A stretch of 64,000 bases of DNA, taken from NCBI RefSeq assembly GCF_000423305.1, contig NZ_AUHS01000003.1:62001-126000 (forward strand), read 5' to 3'. The position numbers and the translations under genes are program-made. This DNA is from Legionella moravica DSM 19234 (GTDB taxonomy: Bacteria; Pseudomonadota; Gammaproteobacteria; Legionellales; Legionellaceae). The notes beneath the pieces are model-generated. The model was not told where the DNA came from and made no database searches. It saw only the letters and a program-made list of their open reading frames with translations. Positions 36,515-46,339 of the stretch are shown piece after piece. The first letter of the stretch is position 1. Each line of letters begins with the position of its first letter.

Positions 36515-36692
36515 GCTCTAAATTTCATAGCTCCCCAAATCCACAATATTCTGATATATTTTAATCTGCAACAATATGCGAGCCTTTTACTACAAAAAGC
36601 TTCAAACTATTGATTCTGTCAGGTGATCAGAGCAGCGTTCTTTCAGCCCTGCCCCTATCAATATCACTAACGATTCACTTTCAGGAAATTGT

Positions 36693-37604
36693 ATGGCGTT
36701 AAATAGTTCAACCGTACTCATGGTGCCTCCGGCAAGTTTTCAGTTTAATCATGAAACAGCCACAAGCAATACGTTCCAATCAGCAACGCATATTGATGAT
36801 AGCGAAATAAAGGCCATGGATGAATTTAATGCCATGGTACTCAATTTAAGAGAGCAAGGGGTTCAGGTATTAATCCTGAAACAAAATAAACTATTACCCG
36901 ATGCTGTTTTTCCCAATAACTGGTTTTCCACTCATGTTGATGCCGAAGGCCATAATATCCTGATAATTTATCCCATGCTTACCCCGAATCGGCAGGCAGA
37001 AGTTAACATCGCTGGATTAACTAAAGTATTCAATGAGGCTCAGTACACGGTGGATAAGATCATTGATCTGAGAAATCATGACAATAACATTCTGGAGGGA
37101 ACTGGAAGTCTGGTCTTGGATCGCAATAATCAACTGATTTATGCAGCTCTATCTCCGAGGACATCGCCCGTCATGGTCAATAAAGTTGCCGAGATTTTGA
37201 ATTATAAACCGATTGTTTTTAGCAGCGTTGATGAACATGCTCATCCTGTGTACCATACTAATGTCATTCTAAGTATTACTCAAAATTACGCTATCGTCTG
37301 TTGGGAATCGATAAAAGATTCCCTTCAAAAATCTGCTCTGTTGCACAGTTTTAAAATAACCCAAAAGCACGTAATTGAACTATCGTATGATCAAACTCGG
37401 CATATGTGCGGAAATGTACTGGAGCTTATTAACAACAAGGGAAAGAGCATTTTAGTCTTATCCAATCAAGCAATGAATCATTTTAACAAAAAGCAATTGG
37501 AAACCCTGCAGCACTTTTCAGAGTTAGTGCCGGTTGATATTGAAACTATTGAAACTATTGGCGGTGGAAGTGCCCGATGCATGATGGCGGAAATTGTTTA
37601 CTAA
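36693..37604 (+). CDS. Amidinotransferase-fold hydrolase (CtlX/arginine deiminase-like)
   Basis: A 303-residue protein of the pentein superfamily, which includes arginine deiminase and dimethylarginine hydrolases. Family marks are VFPNNWFSTH near residue 70, LEGTGSLVLDR near 115, the catalytic His region HPVYHTNV near 186-193, and the C-terminal GGGSARCM with the nucleophile Cys296. It most resembles the citrulline-using CtlX group, so it probably hydrolyses a guanidino or ureido compound such as citrulline or methylated arginine. It stands alone at the start of the variable block, with a long untranslated region after the csp terminator. Confidence 0.85.
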   Translation: MALNSSTVLMVPPASFQFNHETATSNTFQSATHIDDSEIKAMDEFNAMVLNLREQGVQVLILKQNKLLPDAVFPNNWFSTHVDAEGHNILIIYPMLTPNRQAEVNIAGLTKVFNEAQYTVDKIIDLRNHDNNILEGTGSLVLDRNNQLIYAALSPRTSPVMVNKVAEILNYKPIVFSSVDEHAHPVYHTNVILSITQNYAIVCWESIKDSLQKSALLHSFKITQKHVIELSYDQTRHMCGNVLELINNKGKSILVLSNQAMNHFNKKQLETLQHFSELVPVDIETIETIGGGSARCMMAEIVY

Positions 37605-37774
37605 TTAATTCAGCGCGAAGAATATCTGGAATAACATTCTTGTCAAAGAAATATCGAACCTCTACAATCCCAAATTCAGTGAACACTCTGCAATCTACTC
37701 AGTGAAGAGCGTTACCAATCTTATGAGGAACTTACTTAATTTTCTCCAATAATAATCAAAGTGAGAATATTTTC

Positions 37775-38422
37775 ATGATGAATAACAATTATTTCGATAG
37801 TCCCTTTAAAGGAATACCCTTATCAGAGCAAGTTACAAATCCCAACATTATTGTTGGACGACACAGTTACTATTCGGGGTATTATCACGGTCATTCCTTT
37901 AATGAATGTGCACGATATTTGCTGCCTGATGAGCCCGGTGTAGATAAGCTGATAATTGGCAGTTTTTGCTCAATAGGTACCGGCGTTTCCTTTATAATGG
38001 CAGGGAATCAAGGACATCGAATGGAGTGGGTTAGTACCTTCCCGTTTTTTTACACAGGCGATGAATACGCGCAAAATGCCATTGATGGATTTAAAAATGT
38101 TGGGAATACAGAAATAGGTCACGACGTTTGGATAGGTGCAGAAGCGATGATTATGCCGGGCATCAAAATTGGCCATGGAGCTCTAATCGGTGCACGCTCG
38201 GTTGTAACAAAAGATGTTGAACCGTATACAATTGTTGCTGGTAACCCTGCAAAACCCATTCGAAAACGCTTTTCTGAAGTACAAATCAAACAATTACTGA
38301 CAATGGAATGGTGGAATTGGCCAGAGAGTCTGTTGGCCTCAGCCATGAAGTATTTATGCTCCACTGATATTGATGGGCTGTTTAATTTCTGGTTATCACA
38401 TCAAAAAGAAACGATAGCGTAA
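37775..38422 (+). CDS. CatB-type xenobiotic acetyltransferase
   Basis: A 215-residue hexapeptide-repeat acyltransferase very close to type B chloramphenicol acetyltransferases (CatB/XAT). Diagnostic stretches are [20 protein letters not shown] near 22-41, [10 protein letters not shown] near 61, and MAGNQGH with the catalytic His81. A left-handed beta helix is indicated by [24 protein letters not shown] repeats near 110-135. It would transfer acetyl from acetyl-CoA to a hydroxyl of a drug such as chloramphenicol or streptogramin; the natural substrate is uncertain. The family often travels on mobile elements, and a transposon-like repeat starts 192 bases downstream. Confidence 0.92.
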   Translation: MMNNNYFDSPFKGIPLSEQVTNPNIIVGRHSYYSGYYHGHSFNECARYLLPDEPGVDKLIIGSFCSIGTGVSFIMAGNQGHRMEWVSTFPFFYTGDEYAQNAIDGFKNVGNTEIGHDVWIGAEAMIMPGIKIGHGALIGARSVVTKDVEPYTIVAGNPAKPIRKRFSEVQIKQLLTMEWWNWPESLLASAMKYLCSTDIDGLFNFWLSHQKETIA

Positions 38423-38614
38423 ATGCTCAACCAGGCTCTTTATGTTTGGATCTTATGGTCTATCATAAAGAGTGGTTAATTGCATCTTCTAATATCAGTC
38501 AAACAATCATTAACGTTCCAAATCTGAAAAGTAACCTAAATCCAAGGATACATTCTTAAAAATTTATTCTTTTATCCAATTGATGAACATGGGCAACAAA
38601 AATATTCGATATAA

Positions 38615-38940
38615 CAGGGTTCTCCATCTTAGTTGTATTTGGAGTTTATCAGACGGCACGATCAACTCCCTTCTCCCCTGAGGGAGAAGGGCTGGGGATG
38701 AGGGTGGAGATTTGGCACACTCTTTATTGAACCATTGACATAAAAAACACAATTGATTTATTTCTCTGGTTTTATCGAAAATGAACGGGGATGCAGAAGA
38801 ATATACCGGAAGGGAGGGATGGTTTTTACAACTACTTGAAACTGTGCCAAATCATCACCCTCATCCCCAACCCTTCTCCCTCAAGGGAGAAGGGAGTCTT
38901 GCTGATTAACTCCAAATACAATTAAGATGGGACAACCCTG
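38615..38940. mobile_element. MITE-like element with about 100-bp terminal inverted repeats
   Basis: Arms at 38615-38718 and 38842-38940 are reverse complements over about 100 bases with scattered mismatches. Both begin cagggtt and include the palindrome ttctccc-tgagggagaa. No transposase is present in the 120-base centre. The outermost bases (cagggttgtcccatctta in the right arm) resemble the ends of the ISAs1-family relic at 9711-10169. Flanking bases are similar at 7 of 10 positions, which may be a decayed target duplication. It fills most of the gene-free gap 38423-39025. Confidence 0.72.
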
Positions 38941-39025
38941 ATCTGTATAAAATATCCTCTTTATTTTTCATAACCCAGCTGATAATATCTCCGCATCCTG
39001 GCTCATAACATTCGAGATAAATAAT

Positions 39026-40204
39026 TTGACTCTTGTTTCAAATAAATTCGTCACGACTCATTTACCTGACCCCCGCCAAACAATAATTGAAAAAGTCGTT
39101 ATCATTATCCCAACTTATAATGAAGCCGCAGTTATAGCAGAAACAATTCATCAGGTATTTGATTGCGTAGAGCCACTGAAAAGCCATGATATTCATGTGT
39201 TAATTTTTGATAGTGCTTCTAAAGATAGCACGCAACACATCGTCCAAAACTTACAATGCACATACCCAAAACTTCATTTGAAAAGTGAATCAACAAAATC
39301 CGGATTAGGTTCCGCGTATTTACAAGCGATGAAATATGCACTGACAGCACTCGATGCAGACATAATCTTTGAGTTTGATGCTGATTTGTCACACCAGCCT
39401 AAATACATTATCGGTATGCTGGAACTGATTAAAAACTGTGATTGTGTCGTAGGTAGTCGCTACGTTAAAGGCGGAAGCATACCCAAGAACTGGGCGTTTC
39501 ATCGTAAACTGTTCTCAATATTGGGCAACTACATCGCCCGTTCAGTGCTCACCCACAAGTATAAAGATTTCACAAGTGGTTTTCGTGCAACAAGGCGTCA
39601 CATACTCCAAAAAGTATTACCTAAAAGCTTCCTATCGAACCAATATGCGTATAAATTGGAACTCCTCTGGTTGCTGCACAAAAATAACGCCAAAATTTGC
39701 GAATACCCTATTGAATTTATAGATAGGGAAAAAGGAGTCAGCAAATTGCCTAAAAACTGCATCATTGATTCGCTTAAGGTAGTTTTTACACTTCGATTTT
39801 ATGAGCTAAAGCGGTTTTTAAGTATGTGCCTGGTTGGCTCCATGGGTATGCTCATTCAATTCATGGTCTATAACGTATTGCGCGAATATCTTACTCCATA
39901 CAACGCATCACAAATTGCGGTAATAGCGGCTATTATCAATAACTTTATACTGAATAACCGATTTACGTTTAGAAGCCACTCTTTTGTTGGCTGGTCATTT
40001 AAAATGAAGCGCCTGGCAGGCTTTGTCATTTACTCACTAGTCATGATATATCTACAAAGTCATTGGATTAAATTAGGAATCAGTTATTTGGGTACCGGTA
40101 CCTTGCAAGAGAATATATTATTAGCGACAGGGATAGGGCTTGGTTCTTTATTAAATTATTTTACCTATACTCGCCATATTTGGGCTGAACGAATTCCATC
40201 ATAA
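39026..40204 (+). CDS. DPM1-like glycosyltransferase with GtrA domain
   Basis: A 392-residue fusion. Residues about 25-250 form a GT2-type polyprenyl-phosphate sugar synthase, with IIPTYNEAAVIAETI at the start and the nucleotide-sugar motif EFDADLSHQP near 113. The C-terminal 265-390 region has four membrane helices of the GtrA type, thought to flip the lipid-linked sugar. Expected job: make and translocate an undecaprenyl-phosphate sugar for surface glycosylation. The only fitting start is TTG at 39026, as no ATG lies near the N-terminus. The next gene is a GT39/83-like transferase, so the two may form a two-step pathway. Confidence 0.88.
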   Translation: MTLVSNKFVTTHLPDPRQTIIEKVVIIIPTYNEAAVIAETIHQVFDCVEPLKSHDIHVLIFDSASKDSTQHIVQNLQCTYPKLHLKSESTKSGLGSAYLQAMKYALTALDADIIFEFDADLSHQPKYIIGMLELIKNCDCVVGSRYVKGGSIPKNWAFHRKLFSILGNYIARSVLTHKYKDFTSGFRATRRHILQKVLPKSFLSNQYAYKLELLWLLHKNNAKICEYPIEFIDREKGVSKLPKNCIIDSLKVVFTLRFYELKRFLSMCLVGSMGMLIQFMVYNVLREYLTPYNASQIAVIAAIINNFILNNRFTFRSHSFVGWSFKMKRLAGFVIYSLVMIYLQSHWIKLGISYLGTGTLQENILLATGIGLGSLLNYFTYTRHIWAERIPS

Positions 40205-40275
40205 ATATCGATGGAGCGCAAAGTGCAGTTTTAGCAAGCAACCTGTTTTCACCTTAACGTGCCAAAGGATAATTC

Positions 40276-41742
40276 GTGATAAAAAAATCCAAATTGTGTT
40301 TTTTTATTTATTTTTCAATTTTGCTAATCCTGGCCCCGTTTAGTCTACCTTCTTTTGATACTTATTATTATTGGGACTGGAGCCGTCATTTAGATTTATC
40401 CTATTATGATGGTTCACCAATGATTGCTTATTTGATCAAATTATCGACGTTGTTTTTTGGCGATACAGTTTTTTCATTAACTTTTTTAGGCATAGCAGTC
40501 ACTGCCCTAACCAGTTGGATTATATACATTACAGCGAGGCAATTTTTGTCGCAAACAGCCAGTTATGTCGCTACATCATTGTGGTTATTTTCGCCGTTAA
40601 TGACGTTAGATCTGTTACAACAAACAACCTATGATACACCATTATGCTTATTTTGGGCGTTAACACTTTATTACGTTATTCACTATTTAAAAAATCATGA
40701 AAGCCGTACAATATATTTTATCGGTATCAGTATTGGCTTAATGTTATTATCAAAATACTCAGGAATTGTTTTAGTTTTAGCATTACTTATCTTTCTGATT
40801 TCCACTAAATATCGTTGTTTATTCAAAACCAATCACTTCTATCTTGCCCTCCTGATCGCAGTTATTTGTTTTAGCCCAGTTATCATTTGGAATTATCAAC
40901 ATGAGTGGCAATCATTTTTATATCAGTTAAAAATTCATCAACTCAAGGAGAATACCAATCACCTGAAAGCGATATTTCACTCCTTTTTTTGGGTTATTTT
41001 ACCTTCACTAAATATCATGTTACTCCCAGCTCTGTTATGTTGGATACATAAGGATTCAACAAAATACTCCAAAGCTAAATACAATTACATCGAACACATC
41101 ATACTGCTATGTCAAATTATCTGCATCACGTTTATAGGCTTTTATCTATTTACTGCATATAAAGCAATTATCAGGGATAATTGGCTTACTCCATATCTGA
41201 TTGCCAGTGCTTTGTTAGGGGGATATTGTTATCAAGAATATTTCTATCGTAAATCTGTAGCTATTGTTCTCGTCGTATATACTCTGCTTTGCGTACTGAT
41301 AGTCATAAATAACAGTACTCTTTATCGCATTATTCCAACAAAAAAATTAATTTATTATCGACTGATTCAACAAGTCAATGAGCAACTCAAGAACATTCCA
41401 TCATCCATATTTTCTTCTGGATGGTTTGAGGCACGAATGTTGTTTTTTATTAAAAATAAACCCATTATCTATACTTTGGATTGTGGATCATTACAGAACC
41501 AATACTCAATTTGGAGTAAAGACATCAACCAAAAAATAGCAAATAAAACTGTTCAAGAAATTTTATTTATTGATTTAAGGGACAGAAGTGAATGTTTAAA
41601 AAAATACTTTGAACGATGCGAACAGTTACCTACACAAACACAAATAACGCCCAAAGACATATACTCGGTATATGCATACAAATGTACAAATAGGGTAGAT
41701 CTTTCGAATCACGATCAACCGCTTTTAACGGCTACTCAATAA
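40276..41742 (+). CDS. PMT/ArnT-like membrane glycosyltransferase
   Basis: A 488-residue multi-pass protein of the GT39/GT83 superfamily, which moves sugars from polyprenyl-phosphate donors to acceptors on the outer face of the inner membrane. The first periplasmic loop has the catalytic pattern FDTYYYWDWSRHLDLSYYD near residues 29-47. About ten hydrophobic helices follow, then a soluble tail from about 400. It starts with GTG at 40276 behind an AAAGGA site. Base composition is very AT-rich, even against its neighbours, which supports horizontal gain. The acceptor (lipid A, LPS or protein) is unknown. Confidence 0.85.
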   Translation: MIKKSKLCFFIYFSILLILAPFSLPSFDTYYYWDWSRHLDLSYYDGSPMIAYLIKLSTLFFGDTVFSLTFLGIAVTALTSWIIYITARQFLSQTASYVATSLWLFSPLMTLDLLQQTTYDTPLCLFWALTLYYVIHYLKNHESRTIYFIGISIGLMLLSKYSGIVLVLALLIFLISTKYRCLFKTNHFYLALLIAVICFSPVIIWNYQHEWQSFLYQLKIHQLKENTNHLKAIFHSFFWVILPSLNIMLLPALLCWIHKDSTKYSKAKYNYIEHIILLCQIICITFIGFYLFTAYKAIIRDNWLTPYLIASALLGGYCYQEYFYRKSVAIVLVVYTLLCVLIVINNSTLYRIIPTKKLIYYRLIQQVNEQLKNIPSSIFSSGWFEARMLFFIKNKPIIYTLDCGSLQNQYSIWSKDINQKIANKTVQEILFIDLRDRSECLKKYFERCEQLPTQTQITPKDIYSVYAYKCTNRVDLSNHDQPLLTATQ

Positions 41743-41867
41743 GCAATAAGGTGCTCATCAGAAACTTAAAGTGAACACAAGAGTTCCATATTATTGTCCT
41801 GGAGTTTTTCATAATTCCAGTAACGGTATAAAAATCAGGTCCCAATATATTCATTGGGATTTGCTCA

Positions 41868-43508
41868 CTATTCCTGACTTAAATGAGTTTTTCTTTCCTG
41901 CATGGTTTCAACACTGTTGATTACCGTCTGATGACAAATTTCTTTCATAACGGGAATGTCCTTTAGCGGTATGCCTTCGTGTATGGTGTAGGCAATTAGA
42001 AAACTGTCCTGCCATACCTTTTCATTTTTTCTCGCCTTGGCCTTAACCCATAAAGCAATCCAGAGAAAATGAAATTGCCATTTATCCCGATGCAATTCCA
42101 TTTCTTCGATAAACACAGCATCCATGGCATCGGCTAATCGACACACCTTAACTCCGTCGACAAAACTGCTGTTATGATTCACTATTTTATCAATAAGCGG
42201 ATTTTCTATATACCAGGACTCAGTAAATTGTTTGTTTTTAAGCCAGGATTTTGAGCGTTGCAATGATTCTTGTATGGCCTCTTGTGTGAACGGAGTGATT
42301 TGTACACTAAGCTGCTCAAACAGGTATTCCAAATCCAGTTTCTTTGGTCTCAACCGAATTCCTGACAATTCCTGAATTTCCAGAAAATGCAAATAAGGAA
42401 TGTCACCCTTTTCTATCGTTATAGCAAGAAAATGCTCAACCATTTGTTGAAAATAGGATGTGTCTACTTCTCGTAGAGTGACACTTTCGGCAAACGCCTG
42501 CTTGTAATATTCGGTTACTTCGTTGGCTGGAATGATTGGTGTAATCCAGGCATCCTTTAAGCCCATCTCGAACTTTAATAATAAACCACAAAGCCGATTT
42601 TTCCGGTTTTTGCGGATATGGATGAAAATGCCCTGGGAACCGGTTCCATCGACTTCAGTTGCCTTGATCTCCATCCAGACGGGTTTAGGCTCCACTTCAA
42701 ATACCACGCCTTTTTTACGTTGTATTTTAATCCAACGATCAAACATAGTGTGGTAACTCTCTGGATACCAATATTTTATAACCTGTAAACGTGAAAGGGA
42801 TATAGAGGTCAAAGTCACTTTATCCATCACCTGATCCAGGGTCGCTACAGCAACTTCGCGTACTTCTGATTTTGGATGCAATAAAGTCAATAAAGCAATA
42901 TCATGCCCTTCATCGATACTGTACAAATCAATGATCAAATCAGCAAAAAAGTCTGCTGGCATTGCGTAACTTTGCGCAAAAAAATTTTCAGCAATATCAA
43001 AAGTTGACAGATCGGATAACTCATTAATTAAATCCCGAATGGAATCTAAATGAGACACCGGATCAATCTCGTCTATATGGTCATCTTCCTGGTTGGCCAA
43101 ATCAAAGTATGCGTCTTTTAAGTTCTGAGTCAATTCTACATGAACCTCATAGAATGCATTTAAAACCGGCAACCAGAAACTTAAACTGTGTTTTTTGGTT
43201 TGAATCACATCAGCCAGATGATTCATTAACTGATTTAATGATTTTGAAGTGACTTTATTATGTGCATCGACAGCTGCTTGTAATTGAGCCACACAGATAT
43301 CCAAGGCAAATACACACGCAGAGTAAACAGGGGGGCCCTCATGTATCAGATCTTCATCCAAATCATTTAATAAATCGATAAGTTTCAGTGCATACTCAGG
43401 ATGCTGAAAAAACAAGGCATATAGCTGCGGATCAGGATCGTCATTATGTTCAATTAATTCCGCCATTTCCGCTATCAAACGATGCAAAAGTTCAGGTTGA
43501 TTCGTCAT
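41868..43508 (-). CDS. Large hypothetical protein, possible Lpg2832 counterpart
   Basis: A 546-residue soluble protein, acidic in the N-terminal third (many Asp/Glu clusters around 15-60 and 150-190), with helical repeats that look HEAT-like near 205-235 (LLHPKSEVREVAVATLDQVM). No signal peptide, membrane segment or catalytic motif is recognised. By gene order it is probably the counterpart of Lpg2832, which I recall from lists of Dot/Icm substrates, but the end of the protein lacks an obvious acidic signal. The start overlaps the yciA stop by four bases (ATGA), so it is co-translated with yciA and tex, unusual for an effector. Confidence 0.75.
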   Translation of the reverse strand: MTNQPELLHRLIAEMAELIEHNDDPDPQLYALFFQHPEYALKLIDLLNDLDEDLIHEGPPVYSACVFALDICVAQLQAAVDAHNKVTSKSLNQLMNHLADVIQTKKHSLSFWLPVLNAFYEVHVELTQNLKDAYFDLANQEDDHIDEIDPVSHLDSIRDLINELSDLSTFDIAENFFAQSYAMPADFFADLIIDLYSIDEGHDIALLTLLHPKSEVREVAVATLDQVMDKVTLTSISLSRLQVIKYWYPESYHTMFDRWIKIQRKKGVVFEVEPKPVWMEIKATEVDGTGSQGIFIHIRKNRKNRLCGLLLKFEMGLKDAWITPIIPANEVTEYYKQAFAESVTLREVDTSYFQQMVEHFLAITIEKGDIPYLHFLEIQELSGIRLRPKKLDLEYLFEQLSVQITPFTQEAIQESLQRSKSWLKNKQFTESWYIENPLIDKIVNHNSSFVDGVKVCRLADAMDAVFIEEMELHRDKWQFHFLWIALWVKAKARKNEKVWQDSFLIAYTIHEGIPLKDIPVMKEICHQTVINSVETMQERKTHLSQE

Positions 43509-43888
43509 ATATGTTTTGGTACCTGTCTTGGTTTTCCCTGTTCATCAATGGCGACAAAAACAAAAGTACCTTCTGTTACTTGATATTTCTCACTCTGAGT
43601 CGCTGGAAGTGCCCATACTTCAACGCCTATAGTCATTGAAGTAGTGCCTTGCTTTATCAGCTCAACATGACAGCTGACCACATCCCCCACATGCACCGGT
43701 TTCAAAAATGACATCGAATTTATAGCCACCGTAGCAACTCGTCCCTGAGCTATGTTTTTGGCCAGAACCCCGGCAGCCAAGTCCATTTGCGAAACAATCC
43801 ATCCGCCAAATATATCGCCATTGGCGTTTGTACTCATAGGCATAGCCAAGGTCTGAATGGTCAGTTCACCTTTGGGTAACCGTGTCAT
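43505..43888 (-). CDS. yciA: Acyl-CoA thioesterase YciA
   Basis: A 127-residue hotdog-fold thioesterase hydrolysing acyl-CoA to free acid and CoA. The active-site stretch NANGDIFGGWIVSQMDLAAG is at about residues 20-39, with the Asp typical of the YciA group. Its ATG overlaps the tex stop (TAATG), and its own stop overlaps the next start, giving a tight three-gene operon. Confidence 0.94.
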   Translation of the reverse strand: MTRLPKGELTIQTLAMPMSTNANGDIFGGWIVSQMDLAAGVLAKNIAQGRVATVAINSMSFLKPVHVGDVVSCHVELIKQGTTSMTIGVEVWALPATQSEKYQVTEGTFVFVAIDEQGKPRQVPKHI

Positions 43889-46239
43889 TATTCTCCACCA
43901 CGCTTTAATTTGGCTAATGCATCAGCCATTGCAGTATTAAATACGGTTTTCTTCACTGGTTCTGATTTTTTAGCCGGTTCGGTTTTTTTCTTATGCTCCA
44001 CCTTTTTCATTTCTGGTTGCTTCTTGGGTGGTGCTGTTTTTGCAGTCTTTTTAGCAGCAGGCTGTGAACTATCATCCCCTAGTTTCATGCTTAAACCGAT
44101 ACGTCTGCGTTCTTTATCTACTTCAACAACTTTGACGGTGACAATATCGCCAGCTTTAACCACAACCCTGGGATCAGTGATGAACCTATTGGTCATTGCA
44201 GAAATGTGTACCAATCCATCCTGGTGCACCCCAATATCGACAAAGGCACCAAAATTAGTCACATTGCTGACCACTCCTTCCAGAATCATCCCCTCATGAA
44301 GATGATTAATGTCTTCAACACCTTCTTTGAACTGTGCCGTTTTAAATTCTGGCCGCGGATCACGCCCTGGTTTTTCCAGCTCACGTAAAACATCTCGAAT
44401 TGTGGGTAAGCCATAAGTATCATCAACGTATTTATCCGCATTTACACTTTGCAGAACTTCGCGATTACCGATGATTTGAGGAATATCCAGTTTCTGATCA
44501 GCAATGATTCGCTCAACAAGAGGATAAGCTTCGGGATGCACACAGGATGCATCAAGGGGATTCTCACCCTTCATAATACGCAGGAAACCAGCTGCTTGTT
44601 GAAACGCTTTTTCCCCCATGCGATTAATATTTTTTAATTGCTCCCGATTGACAAATGCTCCATGTTCATCGCGATACTGGACTATATTCTTGGCTAAAGT
44701 CTCATTGAGTCCTGAAACATGGGCCAGCAACGCGGCTGATGCGGTATTTACATCAACCCCAACAGCATTCACACAGTCTTCAACCACGCCATCAAGACAG
44801 CGAGCAAGCCTTGCCTGGTTTACATCATGCTGATATTGTCCAACTCCAATGGATTTCGCTTCAATTTTTACCAACTCGGCCAAAGGATCCTGTACACGCC
44901 GAGCAATTGAAACGGCGCCTCTCAACGTTACATCCAAATCTGGAAATTCACGGGCCGCAATCTCGGAAGCCGAATAAACGGAAGCACCCGCTTCACTGAC
45001 GATGATTTTAGTTAATTGCAAATCAGGGTACATTTTAATCAGATCAGCAACCAGGCGTTCAGTTTCCCTTGAACCGGTACCATTACCAATACTGATTAAG
45101 TTAACATGGTGTTTTGCCGCTAATTTCGCTAAATCAGCAATGGATTGATGCCATTCATTTTGTGGGGCAAAGGGAAAGATGACGGTGTAATCGAGTAACT
45201 TGCCTGTAGTATCCACTACAACCACTTTTACTCCAGTTCTAATGCCTGGGTCCAAACCTATAGTAATTTGAGGTCCTGCTGGAGCAGCAAGCAATAAATC
45301 GCGTAAATTTCTGGAGAATACTTTGATCGCTTCCTCATCAGCCATTTCACGCAAACGAGTTAACAGCTCCAATTCCAGTTTAGTAAATAATTTAACTTTC
45401 CAGGTCATGCGTACTGTTTCAAATAACCAGCTATCGGCTTTTCTCTGCTGATCTGCAATGTTAAAATGTGCTGCAACCCGATTCTCTCCGTAGTTCAAAT
45501 CCTGTTCTGGAAGAGTGAGACTTACCTGCAAAACACTTTCACGCCGCCCACGGAACAAAGCAAGTGCACGATGAGACGGAATTTTCTTAATGGCTTCAGA
45601 ATAATCAAAATAATCGGAAAATTTATTTACCGTTTCTTTCTTCTTGGAGCTGCCTACGGATTTAACGATCGCATGTTGCCATAAATACTCACGCAACTCA
45701 TTGATCAAATCCGCATCTTCAGCAAAATGCTCCATCAATATGTGTCGAGCGCCTTCAAGTGCTGCTTTAACATCTTCAACACCCAGTTCGACATTAATAT
45801 ACTGAACAGCCTGCTCTTCGGGATCAAGAGTGGGATCCTTCCACAACGCAAGAGCCAATGGCTCTAATCCTGCCTCGACAGCGATCTGAGCTTTGGTGCG
45901 TCTTTTCGGTCTAAAAGGCAAATACAAATCTTCAAGGCGCGTTTTAGTGTCCGCGGCCAGGATACTCTGCTCTAATTCAGGAGTTAATTTTTCTTGCTCC
46001 CGTATGGACTGCAGAACCACCGTACGTCGTTCATCCAACTCACGTAAATAGAGTAACCGTTCTTCCAGATAGCGCAATTGCACATCGTCAAGTCCTTCAG
46101 TCGCTTCTTTTCTATAGCGAGCAATGAAAGGAACTGTTGCTCCCTCATCCAGCAAACGAATAGCAGTCTCAACCTGCGACACCTTTACCTTAAGTTCTTG
46201 CGCTATAATCGCAGCTGACGCTAACATCTCTTGAGCCAT
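43888..46239 (-). CDS. tex: Transcription accessory protein Tex
   Basis: A 783-residue nucleic-acid-binding protein. An N-terminal helical region leads to a YqgF-like RNase fold (about 325-450, with the GLDPGIRTGVKV start), a helix-hairpin-helix region near 500-560, and an S1 RNA-binding domain near 650-720 (EGMILEGVVSNVTNFGAFVD). The last 60 residues form a Lys/Pro-rich tail. Tex proteins affect transcription and toxin expression and appear essential in some pathogens. First gene of the tex-yciA-unknown operon. Confidence 0.96.
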   Translation of the reverse strand: MAQEMLASAAIIAQELKVKVSQVETAIRLLDEGATVPFIARYRKEATEGLDDVQLRYLEERLLYLRELDERRTVVLQSIREQEKLTPELEQSILAADTKTRLEDLYLPFRPKRRTKAQIAVEAGLEPLALALWKDPTLDPEEQAVQYINVELGVEDVKAALEGARHILMEHFAEDADLINELREYLWQHAIVKSVGSSKKKETVNKFSDYFDYSEAIKKIPSHRALALFRGRRESVLQVSLTLPEQDLNYGENRVAAHFNIADQQRKADSWLFETVRMTWKVKLFTKLELELLTRLREMADEEAIKVFSRNLRDLLLAAPAGPQITIGLDPGIRTGVKVVVVDTTGKLLDYTVIFPFAPQNEWHQSIADLAKLAAKHHVNLISIGNGTGSRETERLVADLIKMYPDLQLTKIIVSEAGASVYSASEIAAREFPDLDVTLRGAVSIARRVQDPLAELVKIEAKSIGVGQYQHDVNQARLARCLDGVVEDCVNAVGVDVNTASAALLAHVSGLNETLAKNIVQYRDEHGAFVNREQLKNINRMGEKAFQQAAGFLRIMKGENPLDASCVHPEAYPLVERIIADQKLDIPQIIGNREVLQSVNADKYVDDTYGLPTIRDVLRELEKPGRDPRPEFKTAQFKEGVEDINHLHEGMILEGVVSNVTNFGAFVDIGVHQDGLVHISAMTNRFITDPRVVVKAGDIVTVKVVEVDKERRRIGLSMKLGDDSSQPAAKKTAKTAPPKKQPEMKKVEHKKKTEPAKKSEPVKKTVFNTAMADALAKLKRGGE

Positions 46240-46339
46240 TCACATCCCCGTAAAACATGGTAAAAAATCGACACATTATATACTCAACAGGTATTGTTGC
46301 GATATATAAAGCATCCAATATTAATCTTAAAAACCCCAC

